A stretch of 64,000 nt of DNA from Variovorax sp. PBL-H6 (lineage in GTDB: Bacteria > Pseudomonadota > Gammaproteobacteria > Burkholderiales > Burkholderiaceae_C): NCBI RefSeq assembly GCF_901827155.1, contig NZ_LR594659.1, positions 310,001 to 374,000 on the forward strand, given 5' to 3'. A program made the translations under genes and the position numbers. Under the pieces are notes generated by a model, which was not told the DNA's origin, searched no databases, and was given only the letters and a program-made list of their open reading frames with translations. Of the stretch, positions 45,373-53,695 are shown one piece after another (the stretch's first letter is position 1; each line of letters begins with the position of its first letter).

Positions 45373-45518
45373 CGCGTTCGGCCTTGCGTGCCTCACGCTC
45401 TATAAGGTTGATTGAACGTCGTCAATCACCCGATCGGGTGTATTGCTCAGTTTCACCTGTTCGCGCATGCTCCCGCAGCCCATGTGACTTGCGGGCTTGA
45501 CACACGAATGGGAAACAT

Positions 45519-45869
45519 ATGCTCACTTTTGCTCCAGATAGCAGGCAGACATTTCAGCGCCCGCTCGCCTACACCGGCGTGCGCGAACTGAGAGAGGAAG
45601 AAATCCACCTTGTCTCGGGGGGAGATGCCAACTCCGATGCATTGGCGTGTGCATTGGCTGCACTCGCAGCACTGGAGGCTCCCAGCATTGGCATGATCGG
45701 CGTCGCATTGGGCTTGTGCGGTGTTGCGAGCCAAAGCGCGCCGGTCAGTGTGAACTGCGCGCCTGACAACGCCTGTGTGGATGCCAGCGTCGATGGCTCC
45801 GACGGTAATGGGAGTGCCGGCAGCTGTGCCGATGGGTGCAGCGCTGGCGACAGCGCAAGCACAGACTAG
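45519..45869 (+). CDS. Candidate double-glycine bacteriocin/RiPP precursor
   Basis: A 116-residue small protein. Residues 22-35 (RELREEEIHLVSGG) form a textbook double-glycine leader: Gly-Gly at 34-35, Val at -4, Ile at -7, Leu at -12, with acidic residues between. The predicted 81-residue product has a hydrophobic Ala/Gly/Leu-rich helix (ALACALAALAALEAPSIGMI...) and then a Ser/Gly/Asp-rich tail, with six cysteines in total (three possible disulfides or modification sites). GGGAAA precedes the ATG. A two-helix membrane protein follows 49 bases later. No peptidase-containing ABC exporter is in the window, so export would depend on a distant gene. Bioactivity is inferred. Confidence 0.6.
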   Translation: MLTFAPDSRQTFQRPLAYTGVRELREEEIHLVSGGDANSDALACALAALAALEAPSIGMIGVALGLCGVASQSAPVSVNCAPDNACVDASVDGSDGNGSAGSCADGCSAGDSASTD

Positions 45870-45918
45870 GTGTCAGGTCTGGCCGCAGCCCCACCCGCTC
45901 GCTTTTGGTCAAGAGCTC

Positions 45919-46131
45919 ATGAAAGAAAACCTGCCACGTTACATCCGGGCTCTCCTTTACCTTGCGCTGGCGCTCCTCGTGCTAGGCAATGCGTATTCGA
46001 AGCTCGAGGCCTATGGTGCGAGCCATGACAGAACCGCCTTGATTTGGATAGCGGTCCTTGTCTGCTGTGCGATCACGCTCATGGGCTTGGCTTTGCGTGC
46101 CATCAAGGTGAAACGCAATGGCGGGCACTGA
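45919..46131 (+). CDS. Small two-helix membrane protein, candidate immunity protein
   Basis: A 70-residue protein with two membrane segments (residues about 9-26, IRALLYLALALLVLGNAY, and 41-60, ALIWIAVLVCCAITLMGLAL). A short polar loop joins them and the C-terminus is basic (RAIKVKRNGGH). Size, position directly after a double-glycine precursor, and same strand are what is seen for class II bacteriocin immunity proteins. The start at 45919 follows CAAGAGC. It has no recognised family, so immunity is a hypothesis from context. Confidence 0.5.
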   Translation: MKENLPRYIRALLYLALALLVLGNAYSKLEAYGASHDRTALIWIAVLVCCAITLMGLALRAIKVKRNGGH

Positions 46132-46180
46132 CGCCGCCAATTGATCGGCCGTCGTTCGATCCGGAGCAACCAATGTCGCC

Positions 46181-47158
46181 TCAGAACGGCGCCGATTCGT
46201 CCGCCAATTCCTCAGCAGGCGCCGAGGCCTTCGGCGGCGCATCGACCGGCGCCGCGCCCAGCTGCATTTCCCCGCCCAGCGCCTCGATCAGCTCCGGCAC
46301 CAGTTGCCCGAGCTCGCCGGTCGCAATGGCGGCGTCGGCATCGAAGTTGTCTTCCTTGGCCGAGCCCGGCGTCTCGTCCAGCGTGCCTTCGATGAACACG
46401 ATCTTGCGCAGCTGCATGCCCTCGGTCAGCTCGAAGGACACGCGGTCGTCCCAGGTCATGGCCAGTCGCGTGGGGCGCTTGCCATCCGCGATGTGCTGGC
46501 GCACCTCGTCGATGTCCAGCGGGTGCTTGGCGTAGCGCACCACCGCCTTCGATTCGTCGGTAGCCTTGAGCTCGCATTCGCGGTCGATGGTGAAGCCGGC
46601 TGGCGGCTCCTGCGTCGACAGCCAGTCCGACATGGCAACGGCCGGCTCCACTTGCGTGTTGATCTGCGCTACCGCGAAGCCTTCCAGTGCCTTCACCAGG
46701 CTGGTCACGACCTCGTCGGCGCGCGCCGCGTTGCTCGCATTCACGACCAGTCGGCGCGCGGCCGGATCGATCCAGACCGCGATGCGCACATGGCGGGTGA
46801 AGGCCAGCGGCAGCAGCTCCTGCGTGATGTCCTCCTTGAGCTCCTTCTTCTCCTTCTTGCCGGGCTTGCGGCCGGTGGTGGCCTCGATCTGCGCGGCGCG
46901 CTCCTCGACCTTGCGGCGCACCACGGAGCCCGGAAGGGTCTTGCTCTCGATCATGTATTCGAGCAGCCATTGGCCGCCGACGGATTCGACCAGTGGCCCG
47001 TGTTCCTGGCCGCGGGGCTCGGTCCAGCCGGCGGCTTTCTCCTGCGAGGGGCTGCAGGGCACGAAGCGAAAGGCGTCCAGGCGCTGCTCGGCGTCGGTGA
47101 GCGTTTGCGACCACGTGGATTCGATGCGATAGACGATGACGTTCTTGAAGACGGACAC
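46181..47158 (-). CDS. rdgC: Recombination-associated protein RdgC
   Basis: A 325-residue ring-forming DNA-binding protein that modulates RecA. It starts with GTG (SVFKNVIVYRIESTW, the family opening) and includes FVPCSPSQEKAAGWTEPRG, TGRKPGKKEKKELKEDI and the C-terminal regions LAMTWDDRVSFELTEG and LRKIVFIEG. No ATG is suitably placed, and an AAAAGGG ribosome-like site precedes the GTG. It is divergent from ilvE. Confidence 0.95.
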   Translation of the reverse strand: MSVFKNVIVYRIESTWSQTLTDAEQRLDAFRFVPCSPSQEKAAGWTEPRGQEHGPLVESVGGQWLLEYMIESKTLPGSVVRRKVEERAAQIEATTGRKPGKKEKKELKEDITQELLPLAFTRHVRIAVWIDPAARRLVVNASNAARADEVVTSLVKALEGFAVAQINTQVEPAVAMSDWLSTQEPPAGFTIDRECELKATDESKAVVRYAKHPLDIDEVRQHIADGKRPTRLAMTWDDRVSFELTEGMQLRKIVFIEGTLDETPGSAKEDNFDADAAIATGELGQLVPELIEALGGEMQLGAAPVDAPPKASAPAEELADESAPF

Positions 47159-47276
47159 GAGAAGAGAACCCTTTTCCTGGCTGTTTGGCAAAGCCGAGCA
47201 TTGTCGGCGGGACGAACTGGGGCCGCGCCGTAAAATCGCAAGCTTTTGCGACATCCCTGCCCCAAAGGACAAAGAA

Positions 47277-48215
47277 ATGAGCGCGCTGCCCCCTGCACTG
47301 GACGATCGTGACGGAAAGATCTGGATGGACGGTGATCTCGTGGACTGGCGCGACGCCAAGATCCACGTGCTGAGCCACACGCTGCACTACGGCTGCGGCG
47401 CTTTCGAGGGGGTCAGGGCCTACAAGACGGTCGACGGCACTGCGATCTTCCGCCTGGCCGAGCATACCGAGCGGCTCTTCAACAGCGCCAAGATCCTGCG
47501 CATGAAGATTCCCTTCACACCCGAGCAGCTCAACGAGGCGCAAAAGCAGGTGGTGCGGGCCAACAATCTTGAGAGCTGCTACCTGCGTCCGCTGGTGTGG
47601 ATCGGCTCCGAGAAGCTGGGCGTGAGTCCCAAGGGCAACCGCATCCACGCGATGGTCGCGGCCTGGGCCTGGGGCGCCTACCTGGGCGACGAAGGCATGA
47701 AGCGCGGCATCCGCGTCAAGACCTCGAGCTACACGCGCCATCACGTCAACATCACGATGACGCAGGCCAAGGCGGTGAGCAACTACAGCAACTCCATCCT
47801 CGCCAACATGGAAGCACTGGACGACGGCTACGACGAGGCACTGCTGCTCGACGCGTCCGGCTTCGTGAGCGAGGGCGCCGGCGAGAACATCTTCGTGGTC
47901 AAGGGCGGCGTGGTCTACACGCCCGACCTGTCGGCTGGCGCGCTGAACGGCATCACGCGAAACACCATCCTCCACATCTGCAAGGACCTCGGCATCGAGC
48001 TGGTGCAGAAGCGCATCACGCGCGACGAGGTCTACATCGCCGAGGAAGCCTTCTTCACCGGCACGGCGGCCGAGGTCACACCGATCCGTGAGCTCGATCG
48101 CATCGAGATCGGCCAGGGGTCGCGCGGGCCCGTCACCGAGAAGATCCAGAGCGCCTTCTTCGACATCGTGAACGGCCGCAATCCCAAGTACGCCCACTGG
48201 CTCACCAAGGTCTGA
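47277..48215 (+). CDS. ilvE: Branched-chain amino acid aminotransferase IlvE
   Basis: A 312-residue class IV PLP aminotransferase for the last step of Leu/Ile/Val synthesis. It includes HTLHYGCGAFEGVRAY, the PLP lysine in TMTQAKAVSNYSNSIL, FVSEGAGENIFVVKGG and FFTGTAAEVTPIRELD. GGAC and AAAG precede the ATG at 47277. It is followed ten bases later by a small zinc-finger gene, as often in betaproteobacteria. Confidence 0.95.
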   Translation: MSALPPALDDRDGKIWMDGDLVDWRDAKIHVLSHTLHYGCGAFEGVRAYKTVDGTAIFRLAEHTERLFNSAKILRMKIPFTPEQLNEAQKQVVRANNLESCYLRPLVWIGSEKLGVSPKGNRIHAMVAAWAWGAYLGDEGMKRGIRVKTSSYTRHHVNITMTQAKAVSNYSNSILANMEALDDGYDEALLLDASGFVSEGAGENIFVVKGGVVYTPDLSAGALNGITRNTILHICKDLGIELVQKRITRDEVYIAEEAFFTGTAAEVTPIRELDRIEIGQGSRGPVTEKIQSAFFDIVNGRNPKYAHWLTKV

Positions 48216-48224
48216 GAGAAAAGA

Positions 48225-48434
48225 ATGAGTGCCAATGCCGTGATCGAACTGTCGGGCCAGGACCTGAACCACCAGGGCGGGGTGTTCTGCCCCAATCCGA
48301 AGGCCGACATGAAGCTGTGGAGCGCGCACCCCAAGATCTACCTGGACGTGGCGCGTACCGGCGAGGCCAAGTGCCCTTACTGCGGCACGGTCTACCGGCT
48401 CAAAGCGGGCGAGGCGGTGGCGCATCGCCACTGA
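48225..48434 (+). CDS. CHCC-type zinc-finger protein
   Basis: A 69-residue protein with a zinc site formed by HQGGVFCPNP and KCPYCGTVYRL, the zf-CHCC pattern related to a small subunit of mitochondrial complex I. It lies just after ilvE on the same strand. Its last 35 bases overlap the 3' end of the convergent ligase-like gene. The function in bacteria is unclear. Confidence 0.85.
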   Translation: MSANAVIELSGQDLNHQGGVFCPNPKADMKLWSAHPKIYLDVARTGEAKCPYCGTVYRLKAGEAVAHRH

Positions 48435-49677
48435 CGACGGGCGCCGCCCGGCGGCGGGGCAACAGCCCGCGCCATGAATCCCCCGGAGCCTGGGCCAGCC
48501 TCAGGTAGATCGTCGACACCCAGAGCAGGCTGAGCCCGATCTGCGCATCGCGCAGGGCCGAGTTCGCGTTGGTCGCGATCAGCGCGATCAGCTGCGCGGC
48601 GAAAGCGTAGCGGCCGTACAGGTCGTCGCGCCGCCAGGACACCCAGACACCCGTCAGCAGGATTGCCAGCAAGGTCAGAGCGCCCGGAATGCCGGCTTGC
48701 GAGCCCATCCACAGAAGGTCGTTGTGCGGCATGTTGTAGTCGGCGAGCAGCTTGGGCCCGCGCAGGTGCCATTGCTCGGTCCAGCCGCCGATGCCCCAGC
48801 CGGTGAGGGGCCGGTCGAGGATCATGCGGCCGGTGTCGCGGTACATGTAGTAGCGCACCACCCAGCTGCCCTCGGACACGGCGCCGCCCTGCGCGGCCTC
48901 GAGTTCCTGCACGCCGAGCTCGAACTTCTGCTGCACCGCCGGTGAATTCCACAGGCCCACGGCTGCGATCGCACCGACGGCGATCAGCACCAGCGCCAGC
49001 ACCTTGAGCTGCCGCCGCCACTGGTGCACACAGGCCGCCGGAATCACCAGCAGCAGCGCCAGCAGCGAGGTGCGCGAGGGCAGGCTGAAGGTGATGACCA
49101 CGATGACCGCCAACATGACCACGAAGGCCGCCACCGCGCGCAGCGGCCGGTGCTCCGAGAGCGCCTGCAGGCCGAACACGGCCGCGGTCGCGCCCAGGAT
49201 CGTGAAGAGCAGCGCGTTGCTGATGGACTTGTTGCCGACCAGGAAGATCACGCCGCGCCAGGGCTCCAGCACCGGGAAATAGATCTTCAGGGCGATCGCC
49301 GACCAGAACGCCGCGATCAGGAGGATGTTGAAGAGCGCCATGACGAGGAAGCCCCGCAGCGCCCAGATCGCCTCCTCGCGGGTGAGGGCCAGCGCCATCA
49401 GCAGCGTGGCCGCGATGCGCAGGCCGTGGGTGAGGTTCGACGGCGTCTGCGGATACCAGGGGCGCAGCGCCAGTATCACCAGCGTCCACACCACGTAGGC
49501 CACGATCGGCCACCACATCGGGTTGGCACGCAGCCGTCGCTCGCGCTCGCGCCAGTTGCCGGCCACGAGCAGGGCGGCAAGCATCAGCAAGGCTGCCAGG
49601 TAAGGAACGCCGACCGGCATGAACACTGTCAGCCCCCAGAACATGGCCGCGGGGCGGACGAGTTGCGATCTCTGCAT
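48400..49677 (-). CDS. O-antigen ligase family (Wzy_C) membrane protein
   Basis: A 425-residue polytopic inner-membrane protein with about 10-12 helices and one large periplasmic loop. The loop contains RDTGRMILDRPLTGWGIGG and YNMPHNDLLWMGSQAGIPG, in the usual order of WaaL/Wzy-type ligases (Arg and His in the loop). It probably joins O-antigen or another glycan to a lipid or protein acceptor. The ATG at 49677 is used; upstream in-frame residues are not membrane-like. It is not clustered with other glycan genes and converges with the zinc-finger gene, so the substrate is unknown. Confidence 0.85.
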   Translation of the reverse strand: MQRSQLVRPAAMFWGLTVFMPVGVPYLAALLMLAALLVAGNWRERERRLRANPMWWPIVAYVVWTLVILALRPWYPQTPSNLTHGLRIAATLLMALALTREEAIWALRGFLVMALFNILLIAAFWSAIALKIYFPVLEPWRGVIFLVGNKSISNALLFTILGATAAVFGLQALSEHRPLRAVAAFVVMLAVIVVITFSLPSRTSLLALLLVIPAACVHQWRRQLKVLALVLIAVGAIAAVGLWNSPAVQQKFELGVQELEAAQGGAVSEGSWVVRYYMYRDTGRMILDRPLTGWGIGGWTEQWHLRGPKLLADYNMPHNDLLWMGSQAGIPGALTLLAILLTGVWVSWRRDDLYGRYAFAAQLIALIATNANSALRDAQIGLSLLWVSTIYLRLAQAPGDSWRGLLPRRRAAPVVSGDAPPPRPL

Positions 49678-50006
49678 GGTGGCGGATTCTAGGGGTCGCA
49701 GATCGAGCGCTGCCTGACTTTGCGGGTCTACTTGGGCCGCCGCGGCGCGCCATCGCTCGCGCGCTGGAGTCGACGGCCCGCCGAGCAGTCGCCCGCTTCG
49801 CGAGCCGGTCTCCGTGCGGGGCGCTTCGACTACCAGCGCACCCGCAGCCCCGCCGAAGCATTGAGCTGCGACTTCACGCGGGTGTCTCCACCTGACGCCC
49901 ACAGCTTGCCGACTTCGCCGTAGGGTGGTGCAGCCGGCCTGCACTGGTGGCGATATCGCCTTTCACGCGCCCGCACCCCTCGGGCTTCGAACGGATCGAG
50001 CGCGGT
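49678..50006. other. Gene-poor spacer with decayed coding sequence
   Basis: About 330 bases lie between the ligase-like gene and the histidine kinase. Apart from the short beta-barrel remnant at 49830-49925 I see no gene, promoter or repeat that I can support. Confidence 0.5.
49830..49925 (-). pseudogene. Remnant of an outer-membrane beta-barrel (autotransporter-like) C-terminus
   Basis: The minus-strand frame reads PYGEVGKLWASGGDTRVKSQ, then a short stretch ending AGLRVRW before TAG. Alternating hydrophobic residues ending in a terminal aromatic, preceded by a Gly-Asp turn, are the signature of a last beta-barrel strand recognised by the BAM machinery, common in autotransporters. Upstream in the same frame the sequence loses this character and has no start. 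It is read as a leftover of a deleted surface-protein gene. At about 32 codons the evidence is thin. Confidence 0.45.
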
Positions 50007-51191
50007 CTAGTTCGGAAGTGCAATCACGAAGCTCGCACCGCCGCCGGGCCGCTCCTCGCAGCGCACGCTGCCGCCGTGGCGCTCGGTGATCGACTTCACC
50101 AGTGCGAGGCCGAGGCCCACGCCGCCGTTGCGCTCGCTGGCGCCCGGCAGCCGGTAGAAGGGCTCGAAGATGCGATCGCGTAGCGCGGCCGGGACGCCCG
50201 GGCCGCGATCGTTGACGCGGATTTCCGCCGCGCCGTACCGGCTGCCGAGCTCCACGCTGATCTCACCGGCGCCGTAGCGGCGCGCGTTCTCGAGCAGGTT
50301 GCGGATGGCGCGGCGAAGGAGGCGCGGCACGCCGCGTACCGTGAGGGCGTCGCTGCTGGCGTCCTCGGCCACGTCGAGCTCGGCGTCGACACGCGCACAC
50401 TCCTCGGCGGCCAGGCCGGTGAGGTCCACGATCTCGACCGTGCCCATGTCGGCTTCCTTGGCATCCAGCCGGCTGGACAGCAGGATCTCGTCGATCAGCT
50501 GATCGAGCTCGGCGATGTTGCGCGCGATCTCGTCGCGTGCGGTCGGGCTCGGCCGGTCGCTCATGAGCTCAAGGCCCATGCGAATGCGCGCCAGGGGCGA
50601 GCGCAGCTCGTGCGAGGCATTGGCGAGCAGCGACTTGTGCGAACGCACCAGCTCCTCGATGCGCGCCGCGGCGGCATTGAAGCGATTGGAGAGGTCGGCC
50701 ACCTCGTCCTGCCCCTCTTCGGCCACGCGCGTGGACAGGTCGCCTTCGCCCCAGCGCTGCACGCCGCGCTGCAGCGCTTCGAGCCGCTTGGTGAGGCGGC
50801 GCACGATGGGGTAGACACCCAGCGCCACCGCCATGCCCACCAACGCGACCATCCAGCCCAGGCCGAAAGGCGTCCGCCAGGCCGCGAGGCCGGTGCTGCC
50901 CGTGGGCCGGGCGCGCGGCGCAACGCGCAGCGACATCGCGCGGCCGTCCTCGAGCATCACCTCGAACTCCAGTCCTTGGCCCGGAACGCGCACCGCGCTG
51001 CCACTGCCGATAGCCCGGTCCTTGGCGTCGAGCACCACCACCTCGCGCGGCACGGCAGAGAGGCGCTCGCGCTCGTTCTCGGCGGCTTCGCGCACGATCC
51101 AGTTGGCGCACAGGGTGAGGATGACGACGCCGCCCACCACCGCCAGCCAGATGCGGACGTAGAGATGGCGCCTGTACAGATTGAGCAACAT
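50007..51191 (-). CDS. Sensor histidine kinase
   Basis: A 394-residue inner-membrane sensor. TM1 is LYVRIWLAVVGGVVILTL; a periplasmic domain of about 85 residues follows, then TM2 (FGLGWMVALVGMAVALGV) and a HAMP segment. The H-box is ANASHELRSPLARIR, the N-box AIRNLLENARRYG, G1 is VNDRGPGVP and G2 is GGVGLGLALVKSI. The architecture is like RstB/CpxA-type kinases. Its start overlaps the regulator stop by one base. The signal is unknown. Confidence 0.93.
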   Translation of the reverse strand: MLLNLYRRHLYVRIWLAVVGGVVILTLCANWIVREAAENERERLSAVPREVVVLDAKDRAIGSGSAVRVPGQGLEFEVMLEDGRAMSLRVAPRARPTGSTGLAAWRTPFGLGWMVALVGMAVALGVYPIVRRLTKRLEALQRGVQRWGEGDLSTRVAEEGQDEVADLSNRFNAAAARIEELVRSHKSLLANASHELRSPLARIRMGLELMSDRPSPTARDEIARNIAELDQLIDEILLSSRLDAKEADMGTVEIVDLTGLAAEECARVDAELDVAEDASSDALTVRGVPRLLRRAIRNLLENARRYGAGEISVELGSRYGAAEIRVNDRGPGVPAALRDRIFEPFYRLPGASERNGGVGLGLALVKSITERHGGSVRCEERPGGGASFVIALPN

Positions 51192-51907
51192 CAGTCCTGC
51201 TGCTTGGCGAACACGTAGCCCACGCCCCGCACGGTCAGGATGCGCTTGGGGTTCTTGGCATCGGCTTCGATGGCTGCGCGGATGCGGCCCATGTGCACGT
51301 CGATCGAGCGATCGAAGGCTTCCAGCTCGCGGCCGCGGACGGCTTCCATGATCTGGTCGCGCGTGAGCACGCGGCCTGCGCGTTCGGCCATGGCGACCAG
51401 CAGGTCGAACTGGTAGGAGGTCAGGTCGGCCATCGCGCCGCCCACCGCCACGCTGCGGGCGTTGCGGTCGATCTCCAGCGTGCCGAAGCGCATCACGGCA
51501 GCGGGCGTCGCCTCGCTGCCGCCTTCGCTGCGCCGGCGCAGTACCGCACGGATGCGCGCCAGCAGCTCGCGCGGCTCGAAGGGCTTGGGCAGGTAGTCGT
51601 CGGCGCCGATCTCCAGGCCGATGATGCGGTCCATCGGGTCGCCCTTGGCGGTGAGCATCAGCACCGACACCTTGGCGAGCGCGCTGTTGGGCAGGGCACG
51701 GATACGTCGGCAGACCTCGAGACCGTCGAGGTCCGGCAGCATCAGGTCGAGGATGACGAGGTCGGGCGAGCGCTGCTGCAGCGTCTCGAGCCCGCTGGCG
51801 CCATCGAGTGCATGGTGGAAGCCGAAGCCTGACTGCGTCAGGTACTCCCCGACCATCTGAGCCAGGCGGGCGTCGTCTTCGATCATCAGGAGTTGGGGTG
51901 TGCTCAT
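51191..51907 (-). CDS. OmpR/PhoB-family response regulator
   Basis: A 238-residue DNA-binding regulator. Receiver domain: MIEDDARLAQMVGEYL, phosphoacceptor Asp in LVILDLMLPDLDGLEV, LMLTAKGDPMDRI and Lys in DDYLPKPFEPRELLA. The C-terminal winged helix contains LTSYQFDLLVAMAERAG and ILTVRGVGYVF. It is upstream of its partner kinase, with the operon transcribed leftwards. The target genes are unknown; the flavoprotein operon upstream is separate by about 150 bases. Confidence 0.95.
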   Translation of the reverse strand: MSTPQLLMIEDDARLAQMVGEYLTQSGFGFHHALDGASGLETLQQRSPDLVILDLMLPDLDGLEVCRRIRALPNSALAKVSVLMLTAKGDPMDRIIGLEIGADDYLPKPFEPRELLARIRAVLRRRSEGGSEATPAAVMRFGTLEIDRNARSVAVGGAMADLTSYQFDLLVAMAERAGRVLTRDQIMEAVRGRELEAFDRSIDVHMGRIRAAIEADAKNPKRILTVRGVGYVFAKQQD

Positions 51908-52054
51908 CGGAATCCTCGGCCGGCGTTTCGCCGGTTTGTTCGGCCCGGCAGGAAGCCGGGGGAAATGCTGGAGCCTAGCGTCGCCGGGCGGAGACAAGAA
52001 GGCTTGAACGCTCCGTAAAGTTGGCGTAAACCTCGCAGCGGATGGTATCCATCG

Positions 52055-53689
52055 TCACGGGGCGGCAAACAGCATGGAGGCTGCAGCGGCACCGTCGGGC
52101 GGGGGCGCGGCGCCGACCCTCTCGGCCAGCACGCCGCGCAGGGTCCCATCGTCCAGGTCCGGATGCTCGCCGCCGGCACGACGCAGGATCTCGCCGGCCA
52201 GCGCCCGCAGCTGCTCGGCCGAGTCCCGCATGCGCGCCTGGAAAGCGGCGTCGTCCAGGCGGTCGCCGAGGCTGCGGTTGAGCTCGGCGAACCACGGCAG
52301 GGCGGCCTGGTCCAGCATCACGGCCGGGTTGCGCTTGGCGCTCTTGCTTGACCAGGCGCGCAGGAAGTCCTGCATTGCGAAGTTCAGGTGCTGGCAGTGC
52401 TGCAGCTCGTCGCGAAGGCTGCCGAGCAGCGCAAGGTCGGTGAGGCGCTGCTGGAAAAAGATCTGCGAGAGCACGCCCCAGTAGTAGGTGTAGTCCCAGA
52501 TCACCTTGACCGGCAGCACCTCCGGGTCGCCGAAGAGCGCGTACTGGTCGGTGTAGAGCGCGAGCGTGCTCTCGTAGAAGGAGTGGTAGATCTGGTCGTA
52601 GAGCCGCGCGCGCGCCTCCACCGAGCGCCCGGCGCGGTCGTGCGCGATCAGGTCGGTGATGTAGGTGTTGCTCATCGCGATGAAGTCGCTGCCCGGCGAG
52701 TAGAAGGGGTCGAGGAAGAGCCCGGCCTCGCCGGTCAATGCCCAGCGCTGCCCGGAGAACACCTGCTTGCAGCCGTACGAGAAGTCGCGAAAGAAGGCGA
52801 AGTCCTGCAACAGATGCCGCTTGCCGTCGAGCTCGTCGAAGAGGCGCGGCTGCCAGGTGCGCAGCCACGCCATCGCCTTGTCGAAGCTGTCCATGGCCTC
52901 GAGCGGATGCTGCCGCGGGTCGGCCACGATGCCGACCGAATGTGAGCCGGAGGCCAGCGGGATCAGCCAGACCCAATAGCCCGTGCCGACCAGGTGGTTG
53001 GTCGATAGCCAGCGCGCCTGCGGCTCGCAGCGCTCGCGCCATTCGGCACTGTCGGACCAGTGGTCGATGGTGATGCGCTCGCCGATGCGGAACCAGACCG
53101 CGTTGCACACGTGCGCGTTGGGCTGCGCGAGCCCCAGCTTGCGCTTGAGCAGGCCGGCGCGGCCGCAGGCGTCCACCAGCCAGCGGGCGTGCACGATGTG
53201 CGTCTCGCCGCCGCGCGTCCATTCGAGCCGATGCGGCGCATGGGCATCCTCGGCCAGCTCGATGCGGCGCACCAGCGCGTCGTCGATGAAGCGCACGCCG
53301 GCACGCGTGGCCTCCTTGGCCAGGTAGTTCTCGAAGATGCCGCGGTCGATCTGGTAGCTGGGCACCGAGAGGTAGCGGCTCGAGCCGATCTCGGTCACCT
53401 GGTCGATGTCGCGGCGGCCCTCGCTGAAGAAGAAGCGAAAGCCGAACTTGCGCAACTGGGCACCGTGCATGTGGGCCTTCAGGCCCAGCACCGTGTCGAA
53501 GTAGTGGGCGCCGATCTCGACCGAGGATTCGCCCACCTTGTGCGCGGCATGCGGCACCGGATGGGCGCGGCGCTCCAGCACCACTACGTCGATGTCGCCG
53601 AAGCGCTGCCTGAGCTGCAACGCGAGGGTGAGTCCCCCGAGCCCTCCCCCCATGATGACGACATCGTGGTGAGAGGACGTGGTCTCCAC
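52055..53689 (-). CDS. Flavin-dependent halogenase-like oxidoreductase
   Basis: A 544-residue FAD enzyme. The nucleotide loop is DVVIMGGGLGGLTLALQL. HKVGESSVEIGAHYF is the stretch containing the Lys-Val-Gly-Glu-Ser motif of phenol/pyrrole-type halogenases, and GYWVWLIPLASG holds the WxWxIP halogenase motif. DPFYSPGSDFIAMSN is also halogenase-like. The C-terminal region is long. It follows two ketosynthase genes seven bases away in one operon, as in aryl-polyene and xanthomonadin-type clusters, where such a flavoprotein modifies the aromatic head group. Whether it halogenates or hydroxylates cannot be told from the motifs alone. Confidence 0.75.
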   Translation of the reverse strand: METTSSHHDVVIMGGGLGGLTLALQLRQRFGDIDVVVLERRAHPVPHAAHKVGESSVEIGAHYFDTVLGLKAHMHGAQLRKFGFRFFFSEGRRDIDQVTEIGSSRYLSVPSYQIDRGIFENYLAKEATRAGVRFIDDALVRRIELAEDAHAPHRLEWTRGGETHIVHARWLVDACGRAGLLKRKLGLAQPNAHVCNAVWFRIGERITIDHWSDSAEWRERCEPQARWLSTNHLVGTGYWVWLIPLASGSHSVGIVADPRQHPLEAMDSFDKAMAWLRTWQPRLFDELDGKRHLLQDFAFFRDFSYGCKQVFSGQRWALTGEAGLFLDPFYSPGSDFIAMSNTYITDLIAHDRAGRSVEARARLYDQIYHSFYESTLALYTDQYALFGDPEVLPVKVIWDYTYYWGVLSQIFFQQRLTDLALLGSLRDELQHCQHLNFAMQDFLRAWSSKSAKRNPAVMLDQAALPWFAELNRSLGDRLDDAAFQARMRDSAEQLRALAGEILRRAGGEHPDLDDGTLRGVLAERVGAAPPPDGAAAASMLFAAP

Positions 53690-53695
53690 GGCGGA

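Noticed and set aside
45519..45869. Siderophore-type (class IIb) microcin because of the Ser/Gly-rich tail
   Set aside because: The tail also contains many Asp and two Cys and lacks the typical C-terminal serine-rich signature; no glycosyltransferase or esterase partner genes are nearby.
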